From CAYJFD01 sp964369605 (GTDB lineage: Bacteria > Bacteroidota > Bacteroidia > Bacteroidales > UBA932): a stretch of DNA of 30,692 nt. A program made the translations under genes and the position numbers. Shown piece after piece: positions 7,278 to 15,344 of this stretch (position 1 is its first letter; each line of letters starts with the position of its first letter). The stretch spans positions 1-30,692 of the forward strand of contig CAYJFD010000025.1 of assembly GCA_964369605.1 (NCBI GenBank), in the 5' to 3' direction. The notes below the pieces were generated by a model that saw only the letters and a program-made list of their open reading frames with translations, ran no database searches and was not told where the DNA came from.

Positions 7278-9518
7278 TTATTCTCTTGGACCAGCCTTTA
7301 AATGTTCTAGCCAATACTTCTCCATCATTTGGTAAAGATGGTAGGTAGTATTTTCTCTTTCATTGACACTATGTGAGCGCATAGGATATGAGAACTGGTC
7401 AAACATTTTATTATGTTTGATTAGTTCATCAACCATTAATTCAAATGCCTGATAATGAACGTTATCGTCTGCTGTTCCATGAATAAGTAATAAATCACCT
7501 TTTAGATTAGCTGCGAAATTCACTGCTGAACCCTCGAATAATCCTTCAAAGTTTGTGCTTGGTAGTCCCATGTATCTTTCTTGATATATGGTATCATAAA
7601 CATAGTGAGAATAAACTCCCGCTATTGCGATAGCTACTTGATATACATCAGGATACTTTAATATTGCGTGAGCAGCTGAAGATCCTCCCCCGCTCCATCC
7701 CCAGATACCGATTCTTTGAGCGTCGATATAAGGGAAGTCGATTTGTGCTTGTAGTGTTGCCGCAGCATGGTCTGCTGGTGGTACGATTCCTATTTTTCCG
7801 TAAATTGACTTTCTCCATTCCCTTCCTCTAGGATTATTAGTTCCTCTAGGGTCTATACTCATTACGATGTAGCCTTGATTTGCCATATAGTGATACCATA
7901 GGTCTCGACTTGACCAAATATTTTGTATAGTTGAAGACCAAGGCTCTCCATAAATGTAGAAAATCACAGGATATTTTCTTGAAGGATCAAAATGTGGTGG
8001 TTTTATCATCCATCCATCTAGCTCTACTTCTCCTGCCTGAACTTTGAAGTATTCTTTTTCCGCTAATTGTAATGAGTCTACTTTACTAGCAAGTACATTA
8101 TTATCTTCTAAGGTTATTATTTTTCTGTGTCTAGGGAGACTTATTAGTTCATATTGATTTGGAGTTTGAGAATTACTAAATGTATGAATAGCATATTTTG
8201 CTCCTTTATTAATATTGTATTTATTATGTCCCACTAGTTTCTTTGGTGTTACTCTTTGAGCCTCCTTTTCTTTACCATTTAATTTGCTTCTATATAGATA
8301 TTCTTCTACTGCACTATCTGGTGAAGCGATGTAATATACGTAACCGCTTTTCTCATCGATACATTTTATGCTAATTACATCAAACTCACCTTTTGTAATC
8401 AGGCTTTCTTTCTTACCATCTCTACTTACAAGGTAAAGATGTCTCCATCCATCTTTCTCACTTGTCCATGTAAAGTATTTTTCATTTTCTAACCAAGTTA
8501 TATTATCGTGGACATCTAAGAAGGCCTCATCTTTGTCTTCGTAGATTTTTTCAAATTCCATAGTTGTAACATCTCCTATGTATACATTGTTTGTATTTTG
8601 CAGACGATTCAACTGTTGAATCATTACCTCGTTTGAGTTTGGAATAAAATCCATACGTGCAAGGTAGTTGTTTCGTGGATCTCCAGGTATATCAAACCAG
8701 CGTGTTTTAGCTGTTTGGATGTCTAGTACTCCTACTTTTGCAGCTGAATTGGTAGTTCCAATTTTTGGATAAGGGAAACTTATTATCTGAGAATATATAG
8801 AATCCAGGTTATCTACCATATGAAACACCCCTGTCCCTTTAGTATCAAACTGCCAATATGCTATGCTTTTTCCATCAGGGCTCCATCTAAATCCATCGTG
8901 TATATGAAGTTCTTCTTCATATACCCAGTCAAAATTACCATTGATTATTTCTTCACTTCCATCAAATGTAAGCTGTTTTACCGTTTGCTCTACAAGATCT
9001 TGTACATATATATTATTATAGTATACAAAAGCTACCTTAGATGCATCTGGAGAGAATTTAGCAAACATCAGCCTAGATTCATCCATTTCTGGAGCTATCT
9101 GAGTAAGCTTATTTGATGTCAGGTCAAGTACCCAATAATCTCCTCTTGAGTTAAGTCTCCAAACTCTTTTTGTATTAGTATAGATTAATAATTTGGTATT
9201 ATCAGGGCTCCAGAAGTAGTTATAAATGTTTAATGCCTTATCTTGTCCTTGAGGAATTAGTTGCTTTGCAGATACTAGGACTGTTCTTTCTCCGCTTTCA
9301 ACATCGTATTTCACGATATCTTTTGCATTTAATTCGGTATTGGACTCTAATACAGAATAGGAAATATCGTCATCCAGCCATTTTAACTGAGGTATTCCTC
9401 TTAGGGCATACTCATTATTTTTAAATATATCTTCTAAAAGAAGTTGTTTCTCTTGTGAGAATAAAAGTGTGGAACTAAGTATTAGACTTAGTAATAATAG
9501 TAATTTTTTATGCTTCAT
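7278..9518 (-). CDS. Dipeptidyl peptidase IV (S9B serine peptidase)
   Basis: An exported serine exopeptidase that removes N-terminal X-Pro or X-Ala dipeptides, useful for peptide nutrition. Numbered from the ATG at 9518 (746 residues), the sequence has a signal peptide (1-21, ending LLFSQ), an N-terminal beta-propeller with the substrate-binding double-Glu motif DWVYEEE (Asp197-Glu203), and a C-terminal alpha/beta hydrolase. The catalytic triad is Ser609 in GWSGGGSS, Asp684 in HGTADDNVHYQ and His716 in MRSHSVNE. An in-frame ATG at 9569 would lie upstream of the -7 box at 9548-9555 and would bury the signal peptide, so 9518 is preferred. GWSGGG in place of the usual GWSYGG is a small deviation seen in related S9 peptidases. 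It is transcribed divergently from the DUF1963 gene. Confidence 0.93.
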   Translation of the reverse strand: MKHKKLLLLLSLILSSTLLFSQEKQLLLEDIFKNNEYALRGIPQLKWLDDDISYSVLESNTELNAKDIVKYDVESGERTVLVSAKQLIPQGQDKALNIYNYFWSPDNTKLLIYTNTKRVWRLNSRGDYWVLDLTSNKLTQIAPEMDESRLMFAKFSPDASKVAFVYYNNIYVQDLVEQTVKQLTFDGSEEIINGNFDWVYEEELHIHDGFRWSPDGKSIAYWQFDTKGTGVFHMVDNLDSIYSQIISFPYPKIGTTNSAAKVGVLDIQTAKTRWFDIPGDPRNNYLARMDFIPNSNEVMIQQLNRLQNTNNVYIGDVTTMEFEKIYEDKDEAFLDVHDNITWLENEKYFTWTSEKDGWRHLYLVSRDGKKESLITKGEFDVISIKCIDEKSGYVYYIASPDSAVEEYLYRSKLNGKEKEAQRVTPKKLVGHNKYNINKGAKYAIHTFSNSQTPNQYELISLPRHRKIITLEDNNVLASKVDSLQLAEKEYFKVQAGEVELDGWMIKPPHFDPSRKYPVIFYIYGEPWSSTIQNIWSSRDLWYHYMANQGYIVMSIDPRGTNNPRGREWRKSIYGKIGIVPPADHAAATLQAQIDFPYIDAQRIGIWGWSGGGSSAAHAILKYPDVYQVAIAIAGVYSHYVYDTIYQERYMGLPSTNFEGLFEGSAVNFAANLKGDLLLIHGTADDNVHYQAFELMVDELIKHNKMFDQFSYPMRSHSVNERENTTYHLYQMMEKYWLEHLKAGPRE

Positions 9519-9547
9519 ATTATTAATAGTGTATTCAATATATCCCA

Positions 9548-9555
9548 CAAAGATA
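9548..9555 (-). promoter_or_regulatory. -7 box (TATCTTTG) of the DPP IV gene
   Basis: On the minus strand this reads TATCTTTG and ends 29 bases before the ATG at 9518. It lies inside the longer open frame that begins at 9569, which is the main argument for the shorter start. The -33 position holds only an AT-rich near match. Confidence 0.5.
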
Positions 9556-9586
9556 TATAATTTATACAACTATAAAATGAATTAGC

Positions 9587-9594
9587 TAACTTTG
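9587..9594 (+). promoter_or_regulatory. -7 box (TAACTTTG) of the DUF1963 gene, implying a leaderless mRNA
   Basis: TAACTTTG matches TAnnTTTG exactly and ends only 4 bases before the ATG at 9599. Transcription would begin at or next to the start codon. No exact TTTG box lies 19-21 bases upstream. Confidence 0.45.
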
Positions 9595-9598
9595 CATA

Positions 9599-10198
9599 AT
9601 GACAACTATTAAACTAACTCCGACGCAAAATGCAGAATCTCACGCTATCTGCTCTTCTAAATTATGGGGAAATCCCCTAATGCCAGACTCTTTTGAATAC
9701 CCTTGTTTTAAAGATAGTGAGGGGGAGGAAGGTCAGTATGACTTTATTTGTCAGATTAATTGTGCAGACCTAGGAGAGAATGAGTTTCTTCCATCAAAGG
9801 GAATACTCTATTTCTTTGCCAAAATAGGCGCATTTTTAGGTAATTTTTGGGAGGAAGAGCTAGAACAGGGTTACTGGGCAAAGGAAGACTTAAAGGTAAT
9901 TTATACTCCACGCACTGATTTTGAAAGTTTTGTAGAACTTGCTCTTAGCGATGAGGATGGATATGAAGTTTCCTTTCCTGAGCAGGCGCTAAGTGTGGAG
10001 GTGGCTAAGCAAAATGATATTGCGTCAGCTGTAGATCAAGAAAAATATATAGTCCTACTTTGTATTGAATCTCAGAAAATTACAGCACAAAGTGAGCTAC
10101 TTTTCCCTAATGGGAGCCGTTTATATTTCTTGATTCCAAAGCAGGACCTACTTTCTGAGCGAAAAACATTCAAGAATGCTATCGGGTATTTAGGCTAG
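9599..10198 (+). CDS. DUF1963 (YwqG-like) protein
   Basis: A 199-residue soluble protein of the DUF1963/YwqG family, whose biochemical role is unknown. Family marks are the KLWGNPLMPDSFEYP opening (residues 22-36), the FICQINCADLG strand (about 50-60), the GILYFFAKIG segment (about 68-77) and the C-terminal PNGSRLYFLIPKQDLL, the characteristic 'D.G.LYFFI' close. No signal peptide or membrane segment is seen. It stands alone between a divergent and a convergent neighbour. The coding strand is strikingly rich in G (for example a GGGGGAGG run at 9721), unlike the C-rich plus-strand genes surE and lpxB further right. Confidence 0.82.
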   Translation: MTTIKLTPTQNAESHAICSSKLWGNPLMPDSFEYPCFKDSEGEEGQYDFICQINCADLGENEFLPSKGILYFFAKIGAFLGNFWEEELEQGYWAKEDLKVIYTPRTDFESFVELALSDEDGYEVSFPEQALSVEVAKQNDIASAVDQEKYIVLLCIESQKITAQSELLFPNGSRLYFLIPKQDLLSERKTFKNAIGYLG

Positions 10199-10218
10199 AT
10201 CTCTTCGGCTTCTCTAGC
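10194..10218. repeat. Inverted repeat holding the stop codons of two convergent genes
   Basis: GCTAGA (10194-10199) and TCTAGC (10213-10218) pair perfectly around a 13-base loop. The TAG of the plus-strand DUF1963 gene lies in the left arm and the TAG of the minus-strand YiiX-like gene in the right arm. The stem is short and has no T-tract on either side, so it is at best a weak bidirectional transcript end. Confidence 0.3.
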
Positions 10219-10894
10219 GTAGTTTGAACATTTTATCAGAGCGAGAAACATTTACTGGAGTTAATCCTAATGCTCCTTCAGGTACTTCCATATCTAATTC
10301 TTCGTAGTGATCTATCCAGGCCTGTAGGGTCTCTCCTGTTTTAGGATCTATAAAAGTCATAGGAAGGGGTGTAAATATATCATAGGATTTGAAACATTCG
10401 TAAAATAGTTCTGTACAGTATAGCATATCGTTATCTAATAGGTAAGGCAGGTCATAAGGAACACCTAATACTGATTTAGCATATTCTACTGCCTCTGGAA
10501 TAGCCTTTCTGTACTTCCTTTTTAGTCTGTAAGTTTCCGTTTTTTTCATTATCGAAGGAATTACAACTTTAGCTCCACCCTCTTCTCTTTGAAGCAATGT
10601 GTCTTTAGGTATATCTCCATTTCGACTAAGGTAGGTTTCTATAGAATTTATTTGAACTTCTTTTCCAACAGCCTCGATAATTTTTAATGAATCACCTATT
10701 AGAACAGCTATACCACAGTGTGAAAAGTTCATAGAGCCTTCTTTTTGGGTTACTGCTTCGATAGCGTCTGCTAGTTCTGAGGAGTTTAGGTCTTGAAATA
10801 TCATATCTCCTTCTTGTATAAGTATATTTTTATTTTGCGTGCAAGCAGTCAATAGTACTGTTAGAAGAGTTAATGTTAGTAAAATGGATTTCAT
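10214..10894 (-). CDS. YiiX/YebB-like lipoprotein, permuted NlpC/P60-type cysteine hydrolase
   Basis: A 226-residue envelope protein. Residues 1-18 form a lipoprotein signal with lipobox LLTAC (acylated Cys18). The body matches the permuted papain-like YiiX group: IQEGDMIFQDL near residues 26-36, catalytic His59 in NFSHCGI, and catalytic Cys160 in LYCTELFYECF, in the circularly permuted order (His before Cys) that defines the group. Such enzymes may hydrolyse peptidoglycan peptide or acyl/amide bonds. The substrate here is unknown. It lies 23 bases downstream of the GT2 gene with no visible promoter, so it is probably the last gene of the DUF4954-antiporter-flippase-GT2 unit. Its 3' end is convergent with the DUF1963 gene. 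Confidence 0.85.
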   Translation of the reverse strand: MKSILLTLTLLTVLLTACTQNKNILIQEGDMIFQDLNSSELADAIEAVTQKEGSMNFSHCGIAVLIGDSLKIIEAVGKEVQINSIETYLSRNGDIPKDTLLQREEGGAKVVIPSIMKKTETYRLKRKYRKAIPEAVEYAKSVLGVPYDLPYLLDNDMLYCTELFYECFKSYDIFTPLPMTFIDPKTGETLQAWIDHYEELDMEVPEGALGLTPVNVSRSDKMFKLR

Positions 10895-10917
10895 AGATAA
10901 TTTATATTTGTATATTG

Positions 10918-11730
10918 TTATTTATTCATTGTTAACCAAGCGTTTATACTTATTTTAAAACGTTTAGGACGCTTTATGAGCTCTATGGTTAAGAAATATA
11001 TCTTTACTAAAATATATTCTAATAGTGTGTAATGTCTCTTAAAGAAAATTCTGGTAGACCTTTGCACTATCCTCTCTCTTGCTAAAGAAGTCATAGATGC
11101 CGACGAACTAGCACCTCTGTAGTGAAAGATTTCATTTTCTAAATGTACTATAGGTATGTTATTCTTCCAAAGTTGATAGAAAAGTTCAGTATCCTCAGCA
11201 TAGAGAAAATAATCTTCACACCACATTCCGATTGTTTGAAAGACTTCTTTTGATATTATAACTGTAGCACCTAGGCACCAGTACTTTGAGCGTTTTCTAT
11301 TAAAGTTCCAATTAAATATATCTTTGATGGAAGGAAGGGGTTTTCTTATATTTTCTATACTCCCATCAGGGTTTCTTAGTTTATGCACATACACTTTGGT
11401 AGTATCTTTTAATATTTCACGATAATCACTATCCATCCCTACTAGGAACATAGTATCAGGGTTCAAAAAGTGTAGCAAGTTTGAGGATGCATGTTTTGCA
11501 CCTATATTATTAGCCTTTGAAAAGCCCATATTATACTCACTCTCTATGAAAATATACCTGGAATTATCTTTAAAATTCTCGCATAATTCTACTGAATTAT
11601 CAGCTGAAGCATTATCGACTACGATTACTTCATAATCAATTTCTAAGAGGTGTTCAGCTATACTACATAAACATTTACAAAGAAGATCTGCTGTATTATA
11701 GTTGACTATTATTATCGAAACATCTCTCAT
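10918..11730 (-). CDS. Family 2 glycosyltransferase (WbbL/rhamnosyltransferase-like)
   Basis: A 270-residue GT-A fold enzyme that should transfer an activated sugar to a glycan acceptor on the cytoplasmic side of the membrane. Motifs include SIIIVNYNT (5-13), the nucleotide-binding VVDNAS (about 37-42), YNMGFSKANNIG, and the HFLNPDT metal-binding region. A LYAEDTELFYQLW block in the C-terminal half fits the ED acceptor motif of WbbL-like enzymes. It overlaps the upstream flippase gene by four bases (ATGA), so the two are translationally coupled and probably work on the same surface glycan. The C-terminal 40 residues are basic and hydrophobic and may contact the membrane. Donor and acceptor cannot be told. 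Confidence 0.9.
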   Translation of the reverse strand: MRDVSIIIVNYNTADLLCKCLCSIAEHLLEIDYEVIVVDNASADNSVELCENFKDNSRYIFIESEYNMGFSKANNIGAKHASSNLLHFLNPDTMFLVGMDSDYREILKDTTKVYVHKLRNPDGSIENIRKPLPSIKDIFNWNFNRKRSKYWCLGATVIISKEVFQTIGMWCEDYFLYAEDTELFYQLWKNNIPIVHLENEIFHYRGASSSASMTSLARERIVQRSTRIFFKRHYTLLEYILVKIYFLTIELIKRPKRFKISINAWLTMNK

Positions 11731-13112
11731 AAATTTCTTTTATTTTTATATAATTCTTTCATCACCATCATTGGCCATTTCCAATTTTGATATAACAACT
11801 GTACTATACCTGGAGCTAGTATCATCGCCCAGACCTTTAAGTCAGTAAATTTTAATAGTACGAATAACAATACTATGACACCTAGTCCAGAAATTAACGC
11901 TGCTTTGAAAAAAGGCACCTCATTTTTAGAAAGTAAAAATGTTCCAGCTATAGCATGATTTTTTTCTAACGATGCGATAATTAATGCTACGATCATCATA
12001 GGAGCTGCAAGTAAGGTCGTTTGACTTGAAATCAGTTCTAGTACTCTAGGACCTAGTAAAACCAAGAGTAATCCTCCAATGAATGTTAAGGAAAAGAAGA
12101 TAGATATAGAGCGAAAATATAATTTTCGCAACATCAGTAGATTTCTCTCTACAGTATATTGGAAGATTTTAGGAGTAAATGATGTGAAATACACTTGTGC
12201 GCCAGCTGTTATGACTCCAATTATCTGAACCGTAGTTCCATAAGAAGCAAGTTCTGTGAGTGAAATATAAAGCGGTGCTATCAGGATAGATGCTTGGTTA
12301 ATTAAGTATGCGCCGACTGAAGTAAGGCCGACTTTGAAGGCATTTGGAAAGATGAGTTTCACTATTGGCCTATGTGCTTGATAAGGGGCTTTACTTATAT
12401 TCTCTAGTATAGCTTTCGTATAGAAGGCTCGATATGAGATTATTCTTTTCACTAGTAATGAAAATAACTGAGCTAACATTATAGCTATTAGGCCCTGTCC
12501 TAAATAAATTAGAATTACAGCTAAAACTAAATAAACTAGCTGACCTACTACACGTATCTGCTTAGATCTTTTAACCATTCCCTTTCCTTGTAAAAGGGAA
12601 TCATAATATAGCGTATATAGATTATAAGCACTAAAAACACATAATAGTATCCAGGCTATATAAACTTCTTGTTTATTACCTGAATAGTCTTGTAGTATAT
12701 TAGATATGTAAAGTGTACCAAGGCTTAGTAATAGAATAAATAAAACTACTGAGCTTCTAGAATAAAACCACTTCATGGCTTTTATCGTAGCCTTTAATAA
12801 GGAATAATCAACTTTGCTATTTTCATTTATCTCTGATATCCCTTTACTCCTGAGCTCTTTAACTCCACTAAATATATAACTTATATTTCTAGAGAAAGAA
12901 GGATTAAAACCAAAGTCTAATAAATTAGTTAAGATGATAATAGATGAAAACACTTGCCAAATACCTACCTGTTCTGCGCCAAGCATCCTTAGAATAAATG
13001 GCAGCAAGATCAATCCTGCAGCAAACTGCAGAACTGTGGCTACAAGGTTCCAAGCTACATCTCTTGACCCTATTCGCTCTAAGCCAGAATGCTTCTTATC
13101 TAAATATACCAT
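11727..13112 (-). CDS. Polysaccharide flippase of the MOP superfamily (Wzx-like)
   Basis: A 461-residue integral membrane protein with roughly twelve to fourteen hydrophobic helices, consistent with lipid-linked oligosaccharide flippases that move glycan repeat units across the inner membrane. The N-terminal SRDVAWNLVATVLQFAAGLILLPFILRMLGAEQVGIW and the following DFGFNPSFSRNISY region are typical of this family. A basic cytoplasmic loop of about 30 residues (about 85-115) separates helices 2 and 3. It overlaps the antiporter gene by 13 bases at its start and the GT2 gene by 4 bases at its end. With only one glycosyltransferase next to it, this is not a full O-antigen or capsule cluster. Confidence 0.87.
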   Translation of the reverse strand: MVYLDKKHSGLERIGSRDVAWNLVATVLQFAAGLILLPFILRMLGAEQVGIWQVFSSIIILTNLLDFGFNPSFSRNISYIFSGVKELRSKGISEINENSKVDYSLLKATIKAMKWFYSRSSVVLFILLLSLGTLYISNILQDYSGNKQEVYIAWILLCVFSAYNLYTLYYDSLLQGKGMVKRSKQIRVVGQLVYLVLAVILIYLGQGLIAIMLAQLFSLLVKRIISYRAFYTKAILENISKAPYQAHRPIVKLIFPNAFKVGLTSVGAYLINQASILIAPLYISLTELASYGTTVQIIGVITAGAQVYFTSFTPKIFQYTVERNLLMLRKLYFRSISIFFSLTFIGGLLLVLLGPRVLELISSQTTLLAAPMMIVALIIASLEKNHAIAGTFLLSKNEVPFFKAALISGLGVIVLLFVLLKFTDLKVWAMILAPGIVQLLYQNWKWPMMVMKELYKNKRNL

Positions 13113-15343
13113 TCACATTTAGCTTTATCACCCACCATCCACACGATATCCGAAACTTCGAAGACGAAATCAGGTGATGGGTTCATTATAGAGTCCTCTC
13201 CCCTTTCAACTCCTAGAATCATACATCCATCATCCCTTAGTTTTGTATTTAATAATGCTTTTCCTACTAAAAATGACTGCCTTGATAAAATATAAGAGTT
13301 AACTTCTACTGGTTCATCTGGAATACTCTCCTGCTGAGCATCGCTAGCCATTACAGCAGAGAATGTTTCTATCTGCTCATCAGTTCCCACAACTAATAGC
13401 CTATCATAAGGAAATATTTGTTCATTAGGAGACGGAATATTTATTGCAAGGTTAGCTCTGGTAATTTTCACGATATTAATACCAAATTCTTTCCTAAACG
13501 GTATTTCTAATATTCTTTTTCCAATATATGATGAATATGGAGATACTATTATCACTTCTGTATGTAGGTTCTTTCCTGCTAACTTACTCTTTATGCTTGT
13601 CCTCATAGGAGCACGTTCATTTTCGTGAAGCTCTATTTGATTAAGATTTTCAAAGAACATTTTCTCAACATAAGCTAATTTTCCAACTGTATTTCTTGTT
13701 ATTAAGAATACAAGTAATAATGAGAAAGAAAGTAGTAGTAGTAGCCAATATGAGAATTCAAACTGTTGAAAGAATACTATCGCTATAAAGAATATCGCCA
13801 ATAATGACCTCAATACCGTTAAGGCAATTAGGGGAGCACGGTTAATATTCTTTTCCCATAGGGCTTGAAAAGAATCGTGGCATTTTCCTTTATTTATGAT
13901 CATTCCATAAATAAACGGACTCATTAGTAGCACTGTAATGGTTACATCTAACCATTTAATATATACTGGACTCAGAAAGGCTAATTCCTTCTGAAGAAAA
14001 TCACCTAAATAATTAATATTCAGAAACAAAATGGCGAAAAGTGGTACAGAGTATAATATTATTCTTCCAAAATATCTCTGAAATAGAATCTTCCATGCAC
14101 TCTTCTGCTCTACTTCCTTCTCTTTATGCGAATATCTTTCATCTAATTTTTCAATTAGTCCCGCAGGTAGAATGGAGTAAAGCTTATCAGCTAAAGGGTC
14201 TGCTAATTTGATTAAATATGGTGTTGTAAATGTGGTGATTACGGAGACGACTATTATTATTGGGAATATCTGTTCACCTATTTCATTTAGCCTAAGTCCT
14301 AGAGCTGCTATAATGAAAGCAAACTCACCTATTTGAGCCATACTCAGTGCTGCCCTTATAGAAATCCTTATAGTTTTTCCAGCTAGTAAACAACCAATGG
14401 TCATAAATAGAGGTATAAAAAATAAAACGACAAATAGAAGCAGTAATATAGGTTTCCAGTAAACTAAAATAACGGATGGATCCAACATCATTCCGATAGA
14501 CACGAAGAAGATAGCTCCAAACAAGTCTTTAACTCCTTTTATCGTTTTTGATATTCTTTCGCCCTCTATAGTCTCAGCTAGGATAGATCCCATCATAAAT
14601 GCTCCTAAGGCAGGAGAAAAGTCTGCATACTCAGCTAAAGCAACCATACCAAAACACAATCCTATAGATAGGATTAATAGTAGCTCACTGTTAAGTATTT
14701 TTTTTGCAGATTTAAGCAGTGTAGGTATAACGAAAATACCTATTAAGAACCATAATATTAAAAAGAAGCCCAGCTTCAGTAAACTAATGAGCATTTCCGT
14801 CCCAGAGAACTGCTGAGTAAGAGCAAAAGTGGATAGTAAAACCATCACTAAGATGGCTAGGATATCTTCCACTATTAATGTTCCAAAGACTACAGCAGTA
14901 AAGGCCTTATGCTTAAGACCTAGATCATCAAAAGCCTTAATAATTATCGTAGTAGATGACATGGAGAGCATAGCAGCTAGGAATAGACTTTCCATACTTG
15001 TCCAGCCCAGGGCATGCCCTACAAAGATACCCGTCACAAACATTCCTATAAAAATAGAACCTGCCGTTATCAGTGATGTACTACCGACTTTAACTAACTT
15101 TTTGAAACTAAACTCAAGCCCTAAACCAAACAGTAAAAAAATAACTCCTAACTCAGACCAAAGTTCTACCTCGATCTTGTTTGCCACGTTTGGAAAAATT
15201 TCAAAATGTGGTCCGACTAAAAAACCCGCAATTATATAGCCTAAAATTACAGGTTGTTTTAGCAGCCTACAAATTAGCGTTATAACACTTGCCGATATTA
15301 ATATCAGAGCTAAATCTGTTACTATTTGCATTTGTTCGTGCAT
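13100..15343 (-). CDS. Monovalent cation:proton antiporter, CPA2 (Kef-type) with C-terminal RCK_C-like domains
   Basis: A 747-residue transporter that should exchange K+ or Na+ for H+ across the inner membrane. Residues 1-385 form the twelve-or-so helix Na+/H+ exchanger core with ILGYIIAGFLVGPH (about 29-42), an LLFGLGLEF helix and FSPALGAFMMGSILAE. A basic linker (about 395-425) leads to further helices (about 430-560), then two cytoplasmic TrkA_C/RCK_C-like modules (about 585-670 and 680-747). There is no Rossmann TrkA_N domain, so gating by NAD(H) in the manner of KefC is unlikely. It starts one base after the DUF4954 gene and overlaps the flippase gene by 13 bases. The C-terminal fold call is from pattern only. 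Confidence 0.88.
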   Translation of the reverse strand: MHEQMQIVTDLALILISASVITLICRLLKQPVILGYIIAGFLVGPHFEIFPNVANKIEVELWSELGVIFLLFGLGLEFSFKKLVKVGSTSLITAGSIFIGMFVTGIFVGHALGWTSMESLFLAAMLSMSSTTIIIKAFDDLGLKHKAFTAVVFGTLIVEDILAILVMVLLSTFALTQQFSGTEMLISLLKLGFFLILWFLIGIFVIPTLLKSAKKILNSELLLILSIGLCFGMVALAEYADFSPALGAFMMGSILAETIEGERISKTIKGVKDLFGAIFFVSIGMMLDPSVILVYWKPILLLLFVVLFFIPLFMTIGCLLAGKTIRISIRAALSMAQIGEFAFIIAALGLRLNEIGEQIFPIIIVVSVITTFTTPYLIKLADPLADKLYSILPAGLIEKLDERYSHKEKEVEQKSAWKILFQRYFGRIILYSVPLFAILFLNINYLGDFLQKELAFLSPVYIKWLDVTITVLLMSPFIYGMIINKGKCHDSFQALWEKNINRAPLIALTVLRSLLAIFFIAIVFFQQFEFSYWLLLLLSFSLLLVFLITRNTVGKLAYVEKMFFENLNQIELHENERAPMRTSIKSKLAGKNLHTEVIIVSPYSSYIGKRILEIPFRKEFGINIVKITRANLAINIPSPNEQIFPYDRLLVVGTDEQIETFSAVMASDAQQESIPDEPVEVNSYILSRQSFLVGKALLNTKLRDDGCMILGVERGEDSIMNPSPDFVFEVSDIVWMVGDKAKCEWYI

Positions 15344-15344
15344 A

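Noticed and set aside
9519..9569. Longer start for the DPP IV gene at 9569
   Set aside because: The extra 17 residues precede a perfect signal peptide and span the -7 box at 9548-9555, so they would not be transcribed.
11727..13112. Start of a capsule or O-antigen cluster
   Set aside because: Only one flippase and one glycosyltransferase are present, with no polymerase, export genes or sugar-nucleotide synthesis set around them.
14829..15239. Plus-strand 136-codon open frame
   Set aside because: It lies wholly inside the antiporter gene, whose membrane helices and motifs are clear. The plus frame shows no recognisable domain.
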